Origin: JAFGNB01 sp050304135
Lineage (GTDB): Bacteria > Fibrobacterota > Chitinivibrionia > Chitinivibrionales > Chitinispirillaceae
Assembly: GCA_050304135.1 (NCBI GenBank)
Contig: JBNLDC010000021.1
Location: 1 to 64,000 of the forward strand
Direction: 5' to 3'
DNA length: 64,000 bases
This document shows positions 37,661-46,876 of this stretch, piece by piece. The translations under genes and the position numbers were made by a program. The notes beneath the pieces are model-generated. The model saw nothing but the letters and a program-made list of their open reading frames with translations. It was not told the origin of the DNA and made no database searches. Each line of letters opens with the position of its first letter. Position 1 is the first letter of the stretch.

Positions 37661-38479
37661 ATGCTTCTTCTTCTTTTATTCGCCATGACTGCTCAAACAT
37701 TTTGCGGAGAAAAGGAATTAGTAGCGAGTGCTGAACTTTACACAAAAGAGGGCGTACGGTACGGGCGCTATGAGGTGCGCATGCGAATGGCGGCTGCCGA
37801 CGGTGTCATCAGTTCATTTTTTTTGTGGAAGGACGAATCCGAAAAAGATGAAGCCTACTGGAATGAAATTGATATTGAGATACTTGGGTGCAGCCCGAAA
37901 GGATTTCAAAGTGCGCTTCACTATGGCACGGGCGGCTGGTCGAATATGGGGCACGCGGAAACCTATCATCATCTCAATAAACCTCTGACGACGCACTACA
38001 AAACCTATGCTGTCGAATGGACGCCCGATTATATCAGCTGGAAACTCGACGACAGCCTGATACGAAAAGATACCGGTGAGATAATCACAAAGTTTCGGGA
38101 TGTGCCAATGCAGTTGCGATTCAACATATGGCCAACCCTGCACGCCTCCTGGGCCGGAGCATTTGATCCGGCTGTTTTACCTAAGCATATGTATATCAAC
38201 TGGGTCAAATACTACCAGTACACACCAGGAAAACCTTCCGAATTTACCCTCGCATGGGAGGACGGTTTTGATGCTGATACCCTTGGCCAACGCTGGAAAA
38301 CGGGGTTCTGGGAGAGTCCTGATAAAGCCAGTACGCACCTAGATAAAAATGTAACCATCAGTAATGGTGCGGCGATTCTGACCCTGTCTAAATTCGCGAA
38401 AAGTGGATTCAAGGGGATCATTCCCCAGGATAATTCAGGAGGAACTACCTATCCCAGAGAGTTCGGCAGAGGCCGGTAA
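37661..38479 (+). CDS. Circularly permuted GH16 lichenase (1,3-1,4-beta-D-glucanase)
   Basis: The 272-aa product contains the catalytic motif NEIDIE (Glu69 nucleophile, Asp71, Glu73 acid/base) near its N-terminus, after SAELYTKEGVRYGRYEVRMR. The strands that begin ordinary GH16 lichenases (W-x-D-x-F-D...RW, here FTLAWEDGFDADTLGQRW, about 195-212) come at the C-terminus, followed by VTISNGAAILTLSK. That order is the natural circular permutation known from the Fibrobacter succinogenes lichenase, which this sequence resembles along its length. It ends soon after KGIIPQDNSG, without the Ser-rich linker and C-terminal region of that enzyme. Start is uncertain: ATG 37661 gives a short hydrophobic leader, and an upstream in-frame TTG near 37640 has a better ribosome-binding site (AAGGCGG). 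It hydrolyses mixed-linkage beta-glucan outside the cell. Confidence 0.88.
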   Translation: MLLLLLFAMTAQTFCGEKELVASAELYTKEGVRYGRYEVRMRMAAADGVISSFFLWKDESEKDEAYWNEIDIEILGCSPKGFQSALHYGTGGWSNMGHAETYHHLNKPLTTHYKTYAVEWTPDYISWKLDDSLIRKDTGEIITKFRDVPMQLRFNIWPTLHASWAGAFDPAVLPKHMYINWVKYYQYTPGKPSEFTLAWEDGFDADTLGQRWKTGFWESPDKASTHLDKNVTISNGAAILTLSKFAKSGFKGIIPQDNSGGTTYPREFGRGR

Positions 38480-38633
38480 GCGTGAGTATATGGAAAACAA
38501 GGGACATTTTCATTCGTCCTTTGAATAGTACCGATTTTCGTGAACTTTCGGAATCCGGATATTTCAAATTGAGCGGTTGTACCTTACCGTATACCACCGG
38601 AAACATCTCCATCATTACAGCGAACTGTCGCAT

Positions 38634-40151
38634 TCATTTCTGGGAACTTGCCCTCTCAATAACCGTACCCTTCAGTCGAATCACCGGTTTGTGTCGTGCA
38701 AACACGCTGTTCTCCGGATAAAGAACATGGCTGATCATGTTCTGGATTTCCCCGCGCGTATTGAATTCATATGAACTGAATTGTTTCCGGATGCTGTCGA
38801 ATGAATTGTCAAAACCGATAAGCGCCGGGCGTTTGTTCGGGGATATTCGCAGATAATCCCAGTAATCGGTTACCAGACCGGCGACAAGGTCGTTGACACA
38901 GACGAGAGCGGTTATTGACTGATCAGCAGTTACCTGATCGATCGCCGTTTGTACGGAAGTGAATATCGCATTGTCTCTTAGCAGCCTGTCATGTTCATGT
39001 TTTAACGCGGAAAGATGTGGTATGAAAGATTCATGAACCTGTTTCCGAAGGCTATCAGCCAGAGATCGGTACTGTTTACCGGTTTTTTCCAGAAACGGTC
39101 GCATATAGTAATAATCATTGATGTATTCGGACACGGTGAACTGAAGCAGCTTCGCTCCCGGTTCGAGAGTGACCGCTTTCTTCAACCCGTCAAGGCGATT
39201 CTGTGACCATGGGCTCCCGTGAAACGGTGAAATGAAGGCGATGGTGCGGTGTCCCTTTTCAAGGAGGTAGCGTCCGACATCACTTCCCGGTATCGTTGAA
39301 TAACTCGAATCAAAAAAGGTCAGTTTTCTGTAGTAGGATCCGAAGCGATGAACGGTGGATAGTATGCTGCTGTCCTCAACCCATGCGGAGACCGGGATGT
39401 TGCGGGTCAGCAGCGTGGCGAGACATCCTGCCGAATTGTTCATGTGGTACGAGGAGAGTATCATGCCGCGGATTCCTGCTGTTTCAAGATACTGTTCCAG
39501 TGGTTCATTGTGCGGTGTGTAAAAACACGGCGTGTCCGCATAGTCATTGTAGCACAGGATTTCCAGAGCGACATTGTTGTCTGCTGCAATTGAAGAGAGA
39601 TGCCGGTAGAACGACCGCTCCCGTTCCGTTTCGATCTTGATCGCTCCCCTGCTCTGTCCGAATGCGACAATCGCGATTCGCGGATGGCGAACAGGACGCG
39701 TGGTAAAAAAGTAATAACGAGCACCGTTTCGCTTGACAATATTCTCCGAAAGCAGTACGGAAAGTACCTTCCTGATTGTCGGATAGCTTGCGTTATACAA
39801 GGTCGTCAGCTGGTTGATCGGAGGGAGCGGAAGGTGTGTCTGGAAATTGCCGCCGAGAATATCTTTCCTGAACCGTTCCAGTGTCCTTTCGAATTTGTTT
39901 CCACCCGGGCAGCCGGTGATAGAGAGGGGAGGGGCAGTTCCCTTTCTTGCAATTCCCTTTCCCCACCTGCTCGCAAGAAGTCCTTCGTTTTCGAGTACCT
40001 TGACAGCCCGCATAACAGTAACCGGTGAAACACCAAACTGTCGTGCCATGCTGCGGACCGGAGGGAGGTTACTCCTGCCTGCGCTGGTTTCAACCAGCTT
40101 GCGTATGTTCTCGATGGTTTTGTTTAAAACTGGTGATTTATGAGGTGGCAT
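38634..40151 (-). CDS. GntR/LacI-type transcriptional regulator with two winged-helix domains
   Basis: The 505-aa product has an N-terminal GntR winged helix (about 8-70; NLPPVRSMARQFGVSPVTVMRAVKVLENEG) and a second winged-helix-like segment (about 90-150; LPPINQLTTLYNASYPTIRKVLSVLLSENIV). A periplasmic-binding-protein-like sensor domain of the LacI type follows (about 170-500; GRYLLEKGHRTIAFISPFHGSPWSQNRLDG, ALIGFDNSF). No signal peptide is present, so it is cytoplasmic. It probably binds a sugar and controls nearby glycosidase genes, such as the divergent GH26. Start ATG 40151 has AGAGGAAA upstream. Two DNA-binding domains in one chain are unusual. Confidence 0.85.
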   Translation of the reverse strand: MPPHKSPVLNKTIENIRKLVETSAGRSNLPPVRSMARQFGVSPVTVMRAVKVLENEGLLASRWGKGIARKGTAPPLSITGCPGGNKFERTLERFRKDILGGNFQTHLPLPPINQLTTLYNASYPTIRKVLSVLLSENIVKRNGARYYFFTTRPVRHPRIAIVAFGQSRGAIKIETERERSFYRHLSSIAADNNVALEILCYNDYADTPCFYTPHNEPLEQYLETAGIRGMILSSYHMNNSAGCLATLLTRNIPVSAWVEDSSILSTVHRFGSYYRKLTFFDSSYSTIPGSDVGRYLLEKGHRTIAFISPFHGSPWSQNRLDGLKKAVTLEPGAKLLQFTVSEYINDYYYMRPFLEKTGKQYRSLADSLRKQVHESFIPHLSALKHEHDRLLRDNAIFTSVQTAIDQVTADQSITALVCVNDLVAGLVTDYWDYLRISPNKRPALIGFDNSFDSIRKQFSSYEFNTRGEIQNMISHVLYPENSVFARHKPVIRLKGTVIERASSQK

Positions 40152-40170
40152 AGTTTCCTCTGGTGTTGGT

Positions 40171-40287
40171 CTATATAGTATCTGTTCTGCATTAACATTT
40201 ACGCCCCCTAAATCCCCCGAAGGGGGACTTAGGGGGCGTTAGTAGAAGGTGCATAGAAATCACCCAATTCTGAACAGAAACAATATA
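40171..40287. repeat. MITE-like element, family 1, short copy
   Basis: The left end CTATATAGTATCTGTTCTGC and the right end AATTCTGAACAGAAACAATATA are inverted relatives of the family 1 ends. The interior is a large perfect hairpin, CGCCCCCTAAATCCCCC / GGGGGACTTAGGGGGCG. It sits between the divergent regulator and GH26 gene, inside their shared promoter region. Confidence 0.6.
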
Positions 40288-40416
40288 ACAGTGTAACAAA
40301 AAATAAATTAATTAACATAATTATCTCAAAGGGTATCTCCTGCTCACCTATTTTTAATAGGGTGGGGTTTCCGACCCGGAATTTTTGTGGAGTTAACTAC
40401 ATGCAGGAGCTGAATT

Positions 40417-41550
40417 ATGGTTCGAAGGTTTTTTTCTTTTTGTGTATTGGCGGGAGTACTATTTGTGTCGATTTCATCTGCGGAACTTAAACAGATAGGG
40501 GCATGGGTTGGAGGTGAAGGGACGTATCCCCAGCCTACCAAAAAAAATGTCGAGGCATTTCAGGTACTGCAGAATCGTCATCTTGATATTATCAGCATCT
40601 TTGTTCTATGGGATACGAATAACTGGAAGTGGACAAAAACCTATGCTGATATCGCTGCGGAAAACGGTTCGACTCTTCTGGTGACATGGATGGCCAACGG
40701 GTATACAACGCAACAGATTGTAAATGGTGATGCGGATGCCTACCTCAAAGCTTACGCTGAAGGAGTAAAATCCTACGGAAAAGAGATCTGGCTCCGACCG
40801 TTTCATGAGGCGAACGGCGACTGGTATGACTGGGGAATAGCTAAAAGCGGTGCCGGTAATACCAATGAGACCCTCATTGGAGCCTGGAAACATGTGGTAA
40901 CCATTTTCCGTGACCTTAAGGTGGAAAATGTGAAATGGGTCTGGACCACCAATGCAACCAACAGTGGTTCTGCAACGTTTTCCGGCTGGTTCCCCGGCGA
41001 TGACTGGGTGGACATGGTCTCTATCGACGGGTACAACTGGGGCGATGCGCAGAGCTGGTCAAGCTGGCAGAGTTTTACTCAGGTTTTCACACCTGCGTAT
41101 AAGGCTCTGTCGGTTTCTTCGAAGCCGCTCTTTATCCCGGAGTTCTCGTGCTCTGAACATGGCGGTAACAAGGGACAATGGATTACGGAGATGTTCAGGG
41201 ATATTCCCGAAAAATTTCCCCGTATTTTTGCCCTGATGTGGTTCAGTCAGAGTAAAAGCGCCGAAGCGGACTGGGCGGTGAATACCAGTGATGCCGCGTT
41301 GAATGCATGGAAGGAGGGTATTGCGAAAATAGGGGCAGTAGCAACAAAAGAGACAGTTTTACCGGCCATCCGGTATGTCCGGCCGGAAAACAGATCTTTC
41401 TATACATTTGGAAAATTGACGCCGGAAAAAACGTTTTTTGATCTGCGAGGTCGAAGGATTACCGGTGGTACAGTAAAAGGATATTCGTCGGGTATAGTTA
41501 TTGAATACTCTTCTTTACACTCTTTGAAACGAAATTCTGATTTGGACTGA
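40417..41550 (+). CDS. Secreted GH26 endo-beta-mannanase
   Basis: The 377-aa product has a signal peptide (1-22, ...SSAELKQ), then a GH26 barrel. The acid/base Glu131 lies in WLRPFHEANGDWYDW, and the nucleophile Glu242 in LFIPEFSCSEHGG; both contexts are diagnostic of GH26 mannanases. ALMWFSQSKSAEADWAV closes the barrel. A degenerate sorting-like tail (TFFDLRGRRITG) ends the protein. It hydrolyses internal beta-1,4-mannosidic bonds; the GH27 galactosidase nearby could debranch galactomannan. CAGGAGC precedes the ATG. It is divergent from the GntR/LacI-type regulator, its most likely controller. Confidence 0.93.
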   Translation: MVRRFFSFCVLAGVLFVSISSAELKQIGAWVGGEGTYPQPTKKNVEAFQVLQNRHLDIISIFVLWDTNNWKWTKTYADIAAENGSTLLVTWMANGYTTQQIVNGDADAYLKAYAEGVKSYGKEIWLRPFHEANGDWYDWGIAKSGAGNTNETLIGAWKHVVTIFRDLKVENVKWVWTTNATNSGSATFSGWFPGDDWVDMVSIDGYNWGDAQSWSSWQSFTQVFTPAYKALSVSSKPLFIPEFSCSEHGGNKGQWITEMFRDIPEKFPRIFALMWFSQSKSAEADWAVNTSDAALNAWKEGIAKIGAVATKETVLPAIRYVRPENRSFYTFGKLTPEKTFFDLRGRRITGGTVKGYSSGIVIEYSSLHSLKRNSDLD

Positions 41551-41608
41551 TTGAATCTTCAAAGTATTTGATGGGGTGGAGTCGGTGTTGATCATATGAA
41601 AGAATACA

Positions 41609-41642
41609 AAAAAAGAGCCTCACGAAACGTGAGGCTCTTTTT
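41609..41642. terminator. Bidirectional intrinsic terminator
   Basis: The perfect stem AAAAGAGCCTCACG / CGTGAGGCTCTTTT has an AAA loop, with an A-run before and a T-run after it. It serves both the convergent GH26 (plus) and GH3 (minus) genes. Confidence 0.9.
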
Positions 41643-41667
41643 AACATTTTAGTCGCGATATATCAGA

Positions 41668-44178
41668 TCAATACGCCAGACCATACCCGTACTCGAACAG
41701 CGGTGTTCCACCGCTTCCCTGCTTTTCATCGGCGAATGCCGTCCCGGTATTGACCGGGATCTGTTCGAATGAGGCCGGCCAGGTATGGGTGAGTTTGCCG
41801 GTGAAGTTTGTACTGTTGTAGAGCACGTCCGCAACACCGGCACCTTCAGAGCCGGGCAGCCAGGCGCACACGAACGCACTGCTCGTTTGCAGTGCGCTGT
41901 TGATGATCATCGGACGGCCGGAGATCAGGACAATAATTACCGGTTTGCCACTGAGTGCGCATTTGTCGATGAGTTCCGCGTAGGGGCAGTCGGCCAGATT
42001 GATGGACATCTCTTTGTTTTTGTAAAGGTCACACTGCGGACAATCGGCATAGCCTCCGGTCATGTTGACATGGCCGTTATCGCCCTGTCCTTCGGCATAA
42101 GGCGTCTCGCCGATCACCAGTACGATTTTGTCGGCTGCGGACAGATTATCGCCGCTTTCATCGAAGGTAACATTGCTGCCACCGGCATCCTGCAGCCCCT
42201 TGAGAATAGTTGTTCCGGTAATGGTCGTCAGATCGGAGCCGCCCTGCCAGGTAATGGTCCAGCCGCCGCACTGAGCTCCGAGGTTATTTGCCCATGGACC
42301 CACCACTGCTACTTTTTCCGTCGCCAGAAGTGGTAGTGCGCTGCCTTCGTTTTTAAGAAGCACCAGTGATTTCCGGACGCATTCGCGCGCAACGGTACGA
42401 TGTTCCGCCGAACCGAATTCCGCCAGAAGCGTGGTGTTCGATTTCGCGTCTGCAAACAGGTTGAGCCTGAATTTGATGCGTAGAATCCGTTTTACCGCAT
42501 CGTTAAGCCGGAACAACGGTATGGTGCCGGTTTCCGCAGACTGTTTTAATGCGGCACTGTAATCCCTGATTTTTGCCTGTGCATCAATATTCGTCTGCGC
42601 TGTGTACACTTTTGCAACCATTGCCATATCGATTCCGGCATTGATGCAGGGAGCGACATTCTCAGGCGCATACACTTCCGAATCGACCGTACGTGGAATG
42701 GCATCCCAGTCAGAAAGGCAGAAGCCGTCAAAATGCAACTCATTTTTCAGAAGGTCGGTAAGCGAATACTTGTCGTTGGTGCATCGGACACTTTGTCCGT
42801 TCCTGCTCCAGGCGTTGTATGAAGGCATGATCGAAGCGACACCTTCCGCAACTGCCGCCTGATAGGGCGGAAGGTGGAGCGCTTTCATTGAAGCTTCACT
42901 CAGTTCGGTTATTCCGCCGTTGATACCGTCGGTCGTGCCGCCGTCGCCGATAAAATGTTTCGCACAGGCTGCCACCGCGTCGGGCCGGGTCATATCACCG
43001 TATCCCTGAAGCCCGCGGACATATGCTGCGGCCATCAGACTGTTGATTTCCGGTGTTTCGCCATATCCTTCGTAGGAACGGCCCCAGCGTTCGTCCCGAA
43101 CCACCGAAATTGCCGGACCAAAGTTGAGGTTGATACCGACCGCCCGGCACTCCCTGGCGGTGATGTTGGCCATTTTTGCAACAAGGGCGGTGTCGCCGGT
43201 ACACCCCATGCCTATGTTGTGAGGAAAAACCGTCGCCCCTTCAATGGTAGCGAGCCCGTGTACTGCATCAATTCCATACAGTATCGGAATACCAAGGCGG
43301 GTCTGTTTTGCGGCATCATGCATTGCATCAAGATTGGTTGCCCAGGTTTCTTTCGTGTTAGCCGGAAAAGGACAGCCGCCGCCGTTAAAAACCGATCCGT
43401 ACATGTTGTTTTTAAGGTCATCAGTAGAAATGATGTCGACCAGTACTTCGGCGGTCTGGGCGATTTTTTCATCAATGGTCATAAGCTGCAGCAGTGAATC
43501 AATCTTCATTTCGATTACAGCATCGGGATCAGTCACCTGCAGCAGCGTGATACTCCCGAAATTCATATTCACATCGGAGTCGAAGGGAAGTGTTGCGGTG
43601 ATATATCCCGTAGTTGTCACGATCAGAGTGTCGGCAGTTGCAAGTGTTTTAGCCAGAAAATGATCGCTTTGTTGACTGATTGTGTTTTTACGTAGTACAC
43701 CGCCGATATGTTCCAAAGAGTTGAACGGTATGGTGCATTCTTCATTCCCGCAGGTGATGCGGGCAATAAAGAGACCATCTGCATGGTACCCGGTAAAAAG
43801 CGATGACAATTTGAGGGTGTGGGTGCCGGTAGTGAATAAACGATTGAAAACAGCACCGGTACGTTTACCGGACATATCAAAGAGTTCAACTTTGAGGAAT
43901 TGTGGAACTGCACTGTTTACCACCAGGTTTTGTCCGCTTATCTGCAGTGTATGATGTGCGCCGACTGCAGCACCGGGTGTTTTTACCGATGCACCATTCA
44001 GTACAAATGCTCCGGTTGCATCGGTGTTTCCTGATAGCCCCTTTATTTTCAGTGCAACAGATGCGTTAGCGATCCCCGTACCGTTTTTGTCGACCACACG
44101 ACCGGATATGGTTTGTGCTGAAACCGTGGCAGTGAGGAATGCCATACCAAGAATGAATGACAGCGTGGTTAATCTCAT
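41668..44178 (-). CDS. Secreted GH3 beta-glucosidase/exo-glucanase with N-terminal beta domains
   Basis: The 836-aa product has a signal peptide (about 1-21), then a carboxypeptidase-regulatory-like domain (ISGRVVDKNGTGIANASVAL, about 24-70) and a sorting-domain-like module (LKVELFDMSGKRTGAV, about 95-150). The GH3 N-domain follows, with MTIDEKIAQ, YGIDAVHGL and KHFIGDGGTTDGING. The nucleophile is Asp490 in FCLSDWDAIPR. The GH3 C-domain follows (VAVVGPWANN to YEYGYGL). The SDWD motif and layout fit exo-1,3/1,4-beta-glucanase or beta-glucosidase types. ATG 44178 has AAGGAG just upstream and is preferred over the in-frame start at 44211. It is first in a run of five minus-strand glucan/galactan enzyme genes. 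Confidence 0.92.
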   Translation of the reverse strand: MRLTTLSFILGMAFLTATVSAQTISGRVVDKNGTGIANASVALKIKGLSGNTDATGAFVLNGASVKTPGAAVGAHHTLQISGQNLVVNSAVPQFLKVELFDMSGKRTGAVFNRLFTTGTHTLKLSSLFTGYHADGLFIARITCGNEECTIPFNSLEHIGGVLRKNTISQQSDHFLAKTLATADTLIVTTTGYITATLPFDSDVNMNFGSITLLQVTDPDAVIEMKIDSLLQLMTIDEKIAQTAEVLVDIISTDDLKNNMYGSVFNGGGCPFPANTKETWATNLDAMHDAAKQTRLGIPILYGIDAVHGLATIEGATVFPHNIGMGCTGDTALVAKMANITARECRAVGINLNFGPAISVVRDERWGRSYEGYGETPEINSLMAAAYVRGLQGYGDMTRPDAVAACAKHFIGDGGTTDGINGGITELSEASMKALHLPPYQAAVAEGVASIMPSYNAWSRNGQSVRCTNDKYSLTDLLKNELHFDGFCLSDWDAIPRTVDSEVYAPENVAPCINAGIDMAMVAKVYTAQTNIDAQAKIRDYSAALKQSAETGTIPLFRLNDAVKRILRIKFRLNLFADAKSNTTLLAEFGSAEHRTVARECVRKSLVLLKNEGSALPLLATEKVAVVGPWANNLGAQCGGWTITWQGGSDLTTITGTTILKGLQDAGGSNVTFDESGDNLSAADKIVLVIGETPYAEGQGDNGHVNMTGGYADCPQCDLYKNKEMSINLADCPYAELIDKCALSGKPVIIVLISGRPMIINSALQTSSAFVCAWLPGSEGAGVADVLYNSTNFTGKLTHTWPASFEQIPVNTGTAFADEKQGSGGTPLFEYGYGLAY

Positions 44179-44230
44179 GATGACTCCTTCTCGTATCTGA
44201 ATGCCCTGCATTCATCCGCAGGAAAGATGT

Positions 44231-45316
44231 TCAATTTACGGTGATTGTTCCAGTGATGACCGGGCCTCCGGTGGTTGTCGATTTCCATAGGTACAATCCC
44301 CCGGCAAGAGTTGCCGGAACGGGGAACCGTGTTCGTCCGTCAACACTCTTTCCGTTGGTAATCCTGACAACTTCGCGGCCGGAAAAATCATAAAGATGCA
44401 TGCTCACGGGCCTACCGGTTTTCAGGTACAGTTCAAACCACGATCCGGAGATCGTCAGGGAGTGATTTGCGGGACTGCGCTTTTCTGCCGGTCGTCTGAT
44501 TACTGCAGTAGTAGTATCCCGTTTATAGACGCGAATCCAGTCAACGAGCATTTTCTGGGGGAATATCGTGGAGGCATCGGGTGCGCCGCCCCAGCTTCCG
44601 CCGATGGCGAGGTCGAACATCATGAAATACGACTGGTCGAACGGTTTGGGGTAGGTAACGTTGGCGGGCGACCAGGAGGTGCAGTTATAGTAGTTATGAA
44701 TACTGTCTACATAGAATGAAAAAGAACCGGTGTCCCAGATCATGGTGTAGACATGAAAGGTATCGGAGAGCGATTGTCCTTCGGGAGCGATCCAGGTGCC
44801 CTGAAGCATCTGGTTGTCCGCGCTGTGGTGCAGGGTGGAATAGAGAAGGCGGGGGTCATGACCAAGATTTTCCATGATATCAATTTCACCGCTCCGCGGC
44901 CATCCGCCGTAGGCAGGATTGTTCGGCATCATCCAGATGGCGGGCCACATGCCCTTTCCGTACGGAAGTTTCGCCCTGATATCAAACCGGCCGTACTTCC
45001 AGTAGGCCTTGTTCCTGGTTGAAACCTGGGTAGAGGTATACGGTCTTCCGCTGTACTCTTCCTTCCGGGCCTGCAGGGCCAGGTACCCATCGGCAACGTA
45101 CAAATTCTCGGGACGGCTGGTATACGCCGACATGCCATGGTCACCTTCATTAAGTTCGAGCCGCCATTTGGTGTCGTCGAGGGAGGTTCCGTTGAATTCA
45201 TCCGACCATTGCAGTGTCCAGCCTTCCAGAGGCTGTGCCTCTGTAGTGGGTACCGGTAACAAGCAGATCGAGAGCGACAGGCACGTCTTGACGAGAAGCT
45301 TCCTGATGTCGTTCAT
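44231..45316 (-). CDS. Secreted GH16 beta-glucanase (non-permuted)
   Basis: The 361-aa product has a signal peptide (1-27), then an ordinary-order GH16 jelly roll: LQWSDEFNGTSLDDTKW at the N-terminus and catalytic GEIDIMEN (Glu144, Asp146, Glu149; EIDIME with the inserted Met typical of laminarinases). FDLAIGGSWGGAPD and VDWIRVYKRD follow, then a sorting-like tail (MHLYDFSGREVVRI...GGLYLWKS). It probably cleaves beta-1,3- or mixed-linkage glucan. ATG 45316 has CAGGAAAC upstream. It contrasts directly with the permuted GH16 at 37661. Confidence 0.92.
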   Translation of the reverse strand: MNDIRKLLVKTCLSLSICLLPVPTTEAQPLEGWTLQWSDEFNGTSLDDTKWRLELNEGDHGMSAYTSRPENLYVADGYLALQARKEEYSGRPYTSTQVSTRNKAYWKYGRFDIRAKLPYGKGMWPAIWMMPNNPAYGGWPRSGEIDIMENLGHDPRLLYSTLHHSADNQMLQGTWIAPEGQSLSDTFHVYTMIWDTGSFSFYVDSIHNYYNCTSWSPANVTYPKPFDQSYFMMFDLAIGGSWGGAPDASTIFPQKMLVDWIRVYKRDTTTAVIRRPAEKRSPANHSLTISGSWFELYLKTGRPVSMHLYDFSGREVVRITNGKSVDGRTRFPVPATLAGGLYLWKSTTTGGPVITGTITVN

Positions 45317-45387
45317 ATTGTTTCCTGTCTGGAGAAAAAGGTTGTTTGAATTAGTCGAATAAAGATGTCGCAATTCGTCCCGATCGA

Positions 45388-46785
45388 TTACCGGTTCACC
45401 GTGAATGTACGGGAGCATTCTTTGGATCCGGTGCGAAGCGTTGCCATATACACGCCGTTACCGAGTGATGCTGGAAGGAGGGCTGTGTGCATGCCGGTCT
45501 GCAGATGCCCGCTTACCGGGCGGGCGATTAATTTTCCCTGCAGCGAAAGTATGTCAAGAGTGGCCATACCGTTGCGGGAAACCGTATAGTGGAAATTGCC
45601 GCTGCTCATTGATACCGGCGACAGCGACAGCTCCGGTGCATCGCCAAGAATTCTTTCGCGATGTGTGACGTGAGCCGGAGGGTTCCACAGATCCGGCATG
45701 TTTCCCGACAGCAGCAGCAGGTAGATCATCTTGAGCGAACTGCCGAAGTACTTTTCCTCAACGTCGATAAGTGAGTCCTGTACATTGTATGCCTTGTTAA
45801 GCCAGTTCTGATGTGCCGCGTCGACCGTTGCCGCCAGGGCGAATCCGCCGAGAAAGGTGGACGTAAGTTCAGAGGAGGTTTTGTTTCCGTCGAGTGTATA
45901 ATGGTCACCGACCGTTGCCGGGTTGTCGCCACTCGACGAGGTAATCCAGCCGGCGATAGTTGAGCAGAAGTCTCTGGCGTCATCATGGCCGTACCAGAGA
46001 TATCCCCAGGCGATCCTCCAGGGAGTGCGCGCGGCATCATAAAAATAATCGTTACCGGTGGAGCCGCCATTTTCCTGACACCAGTCGGGGACGAGGCCTG
46101 TTGTCGCGTTTCGTGCTTTTTTAAGCAGTGTATAGGAATTGGTGATCACCCGGTCCCAGTCCTGGGAACCGGCATGTTTGAAGGACTCAAGTGCCGCAGT
46201 ACTGAAATACGAAGGATTTTTCTTTGAGTCCCAGGTATCGCCCGGTTTGAGATAACCGTTTGCATTGACCTCGTGCCTCCATATCTTGTCGATGATTGCC
46301 CGCGCATCATCAAGGTACTTCTGGTCTCCCCACTGTTTATGTGCCTGCAACAGCGCGACGGCGACATCCACCTCAGCATCGGTGGCGGCGTTCTGCCCGG
46401 CGATGCCGCCGAACCCGTTAATCTTCCAGTGCATCAGGCCGTTCATATTGAGGAAGGAGTTGTAATACTTCCAGAGCCGGTCGAATTTTTCGCGCGTATT
46501 ATTGGTGGCGTTATCCATGTATACCGTGATAAGCATCCCGTAGCCGATTCCTTCGCTGACCGTCTGTGAGGGGGTATCCCATTTGATGCGCGCCATGGAT
46601 TTATCAGGGCTCTCTTCGTAGAAGCGTCTTATGTACGTTTCGTAAAAAGCCTGTATACGGTCGGTATTGATTGCAGCCGGTTGGATACCGAAGGGATAGT
46701 GGGCATTCTGCGGGAAAGGGAAAGCTGGTGCGGCCTGCACCGGAAAGTGCACCAATAAGACAATAAAACAGATAAAAATCCGCAT
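45388..46785 (-). CDS. Secreted GH8 endoglucanase/xylanase
   Basis: The 465-aa product has a signal peptide (1-18), then an (alpha/alpha)6 GH8 domain. The proton donor Glu79 lies in VSEGIGYGM, and ATDAEVDVAVALL (Asp136) matches the GH8 signature. RIAWGYLWYGHDDARDF lies further on. The C-terminal tail (LDILSLQGKLIARP...NGVYMATLR) is sorting-domain-like. GH8 covers endoglucanases, lichenases, chitosanases and reducing-end xylanases; endoglucanase is most likely in this glucan cluster. ATG 46785 with GTGGAG upstream is preferred to a GTG four codons earlier. Confidence 0.92.
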   Translation of the reverse strand: MRIFICFIVLLVHFPVQAAPAFPFPQNAHYPFGIQPAAINTDRIQAFYETYIRRFYEESPDKSMARIKWDTPSQTVSEGIGYGMLITVYMDNATNNTREKFDRLWKYYNSFLNMNGLMHWKINGFGGIAGQNAATDAEVDVAVALLQAHKQWGDQKYLDDARAIIDKIWRHEVNANGYLKPGDTWDSKKNPSYFSTAALESFKHAGSQDWDRVITNSYTLLKKARNATTGLVPDWCQENGGSTGNDYFYDAARTPWRIAWGYLWYGHDDARDFCSTIAGWITSSSGDNPATVGDHYTLDGNKTSSELTSTFLGGFALAATVDAAHQNWLNKAYNVQDSLIDVEEKYFGSSLKMIYLLLLSGNMPDLWNPPAHVTHRERILGDAPELSLSPVSMSSGNFHYTVSRNGMATLDILSLQGKLIARPVSGHLQTGMHTALLPASLGNGVYMATLRTGSKECSRTFTVNR

Positions 46786-46876
46786 AGTTATCTCCACTAT
46801 TTCCGAAAATTGAGAACAACAGCCGTCCTTCGCCCGTTTTCAATATATTAAGATATCATTTTCAGGAATACCCCTA

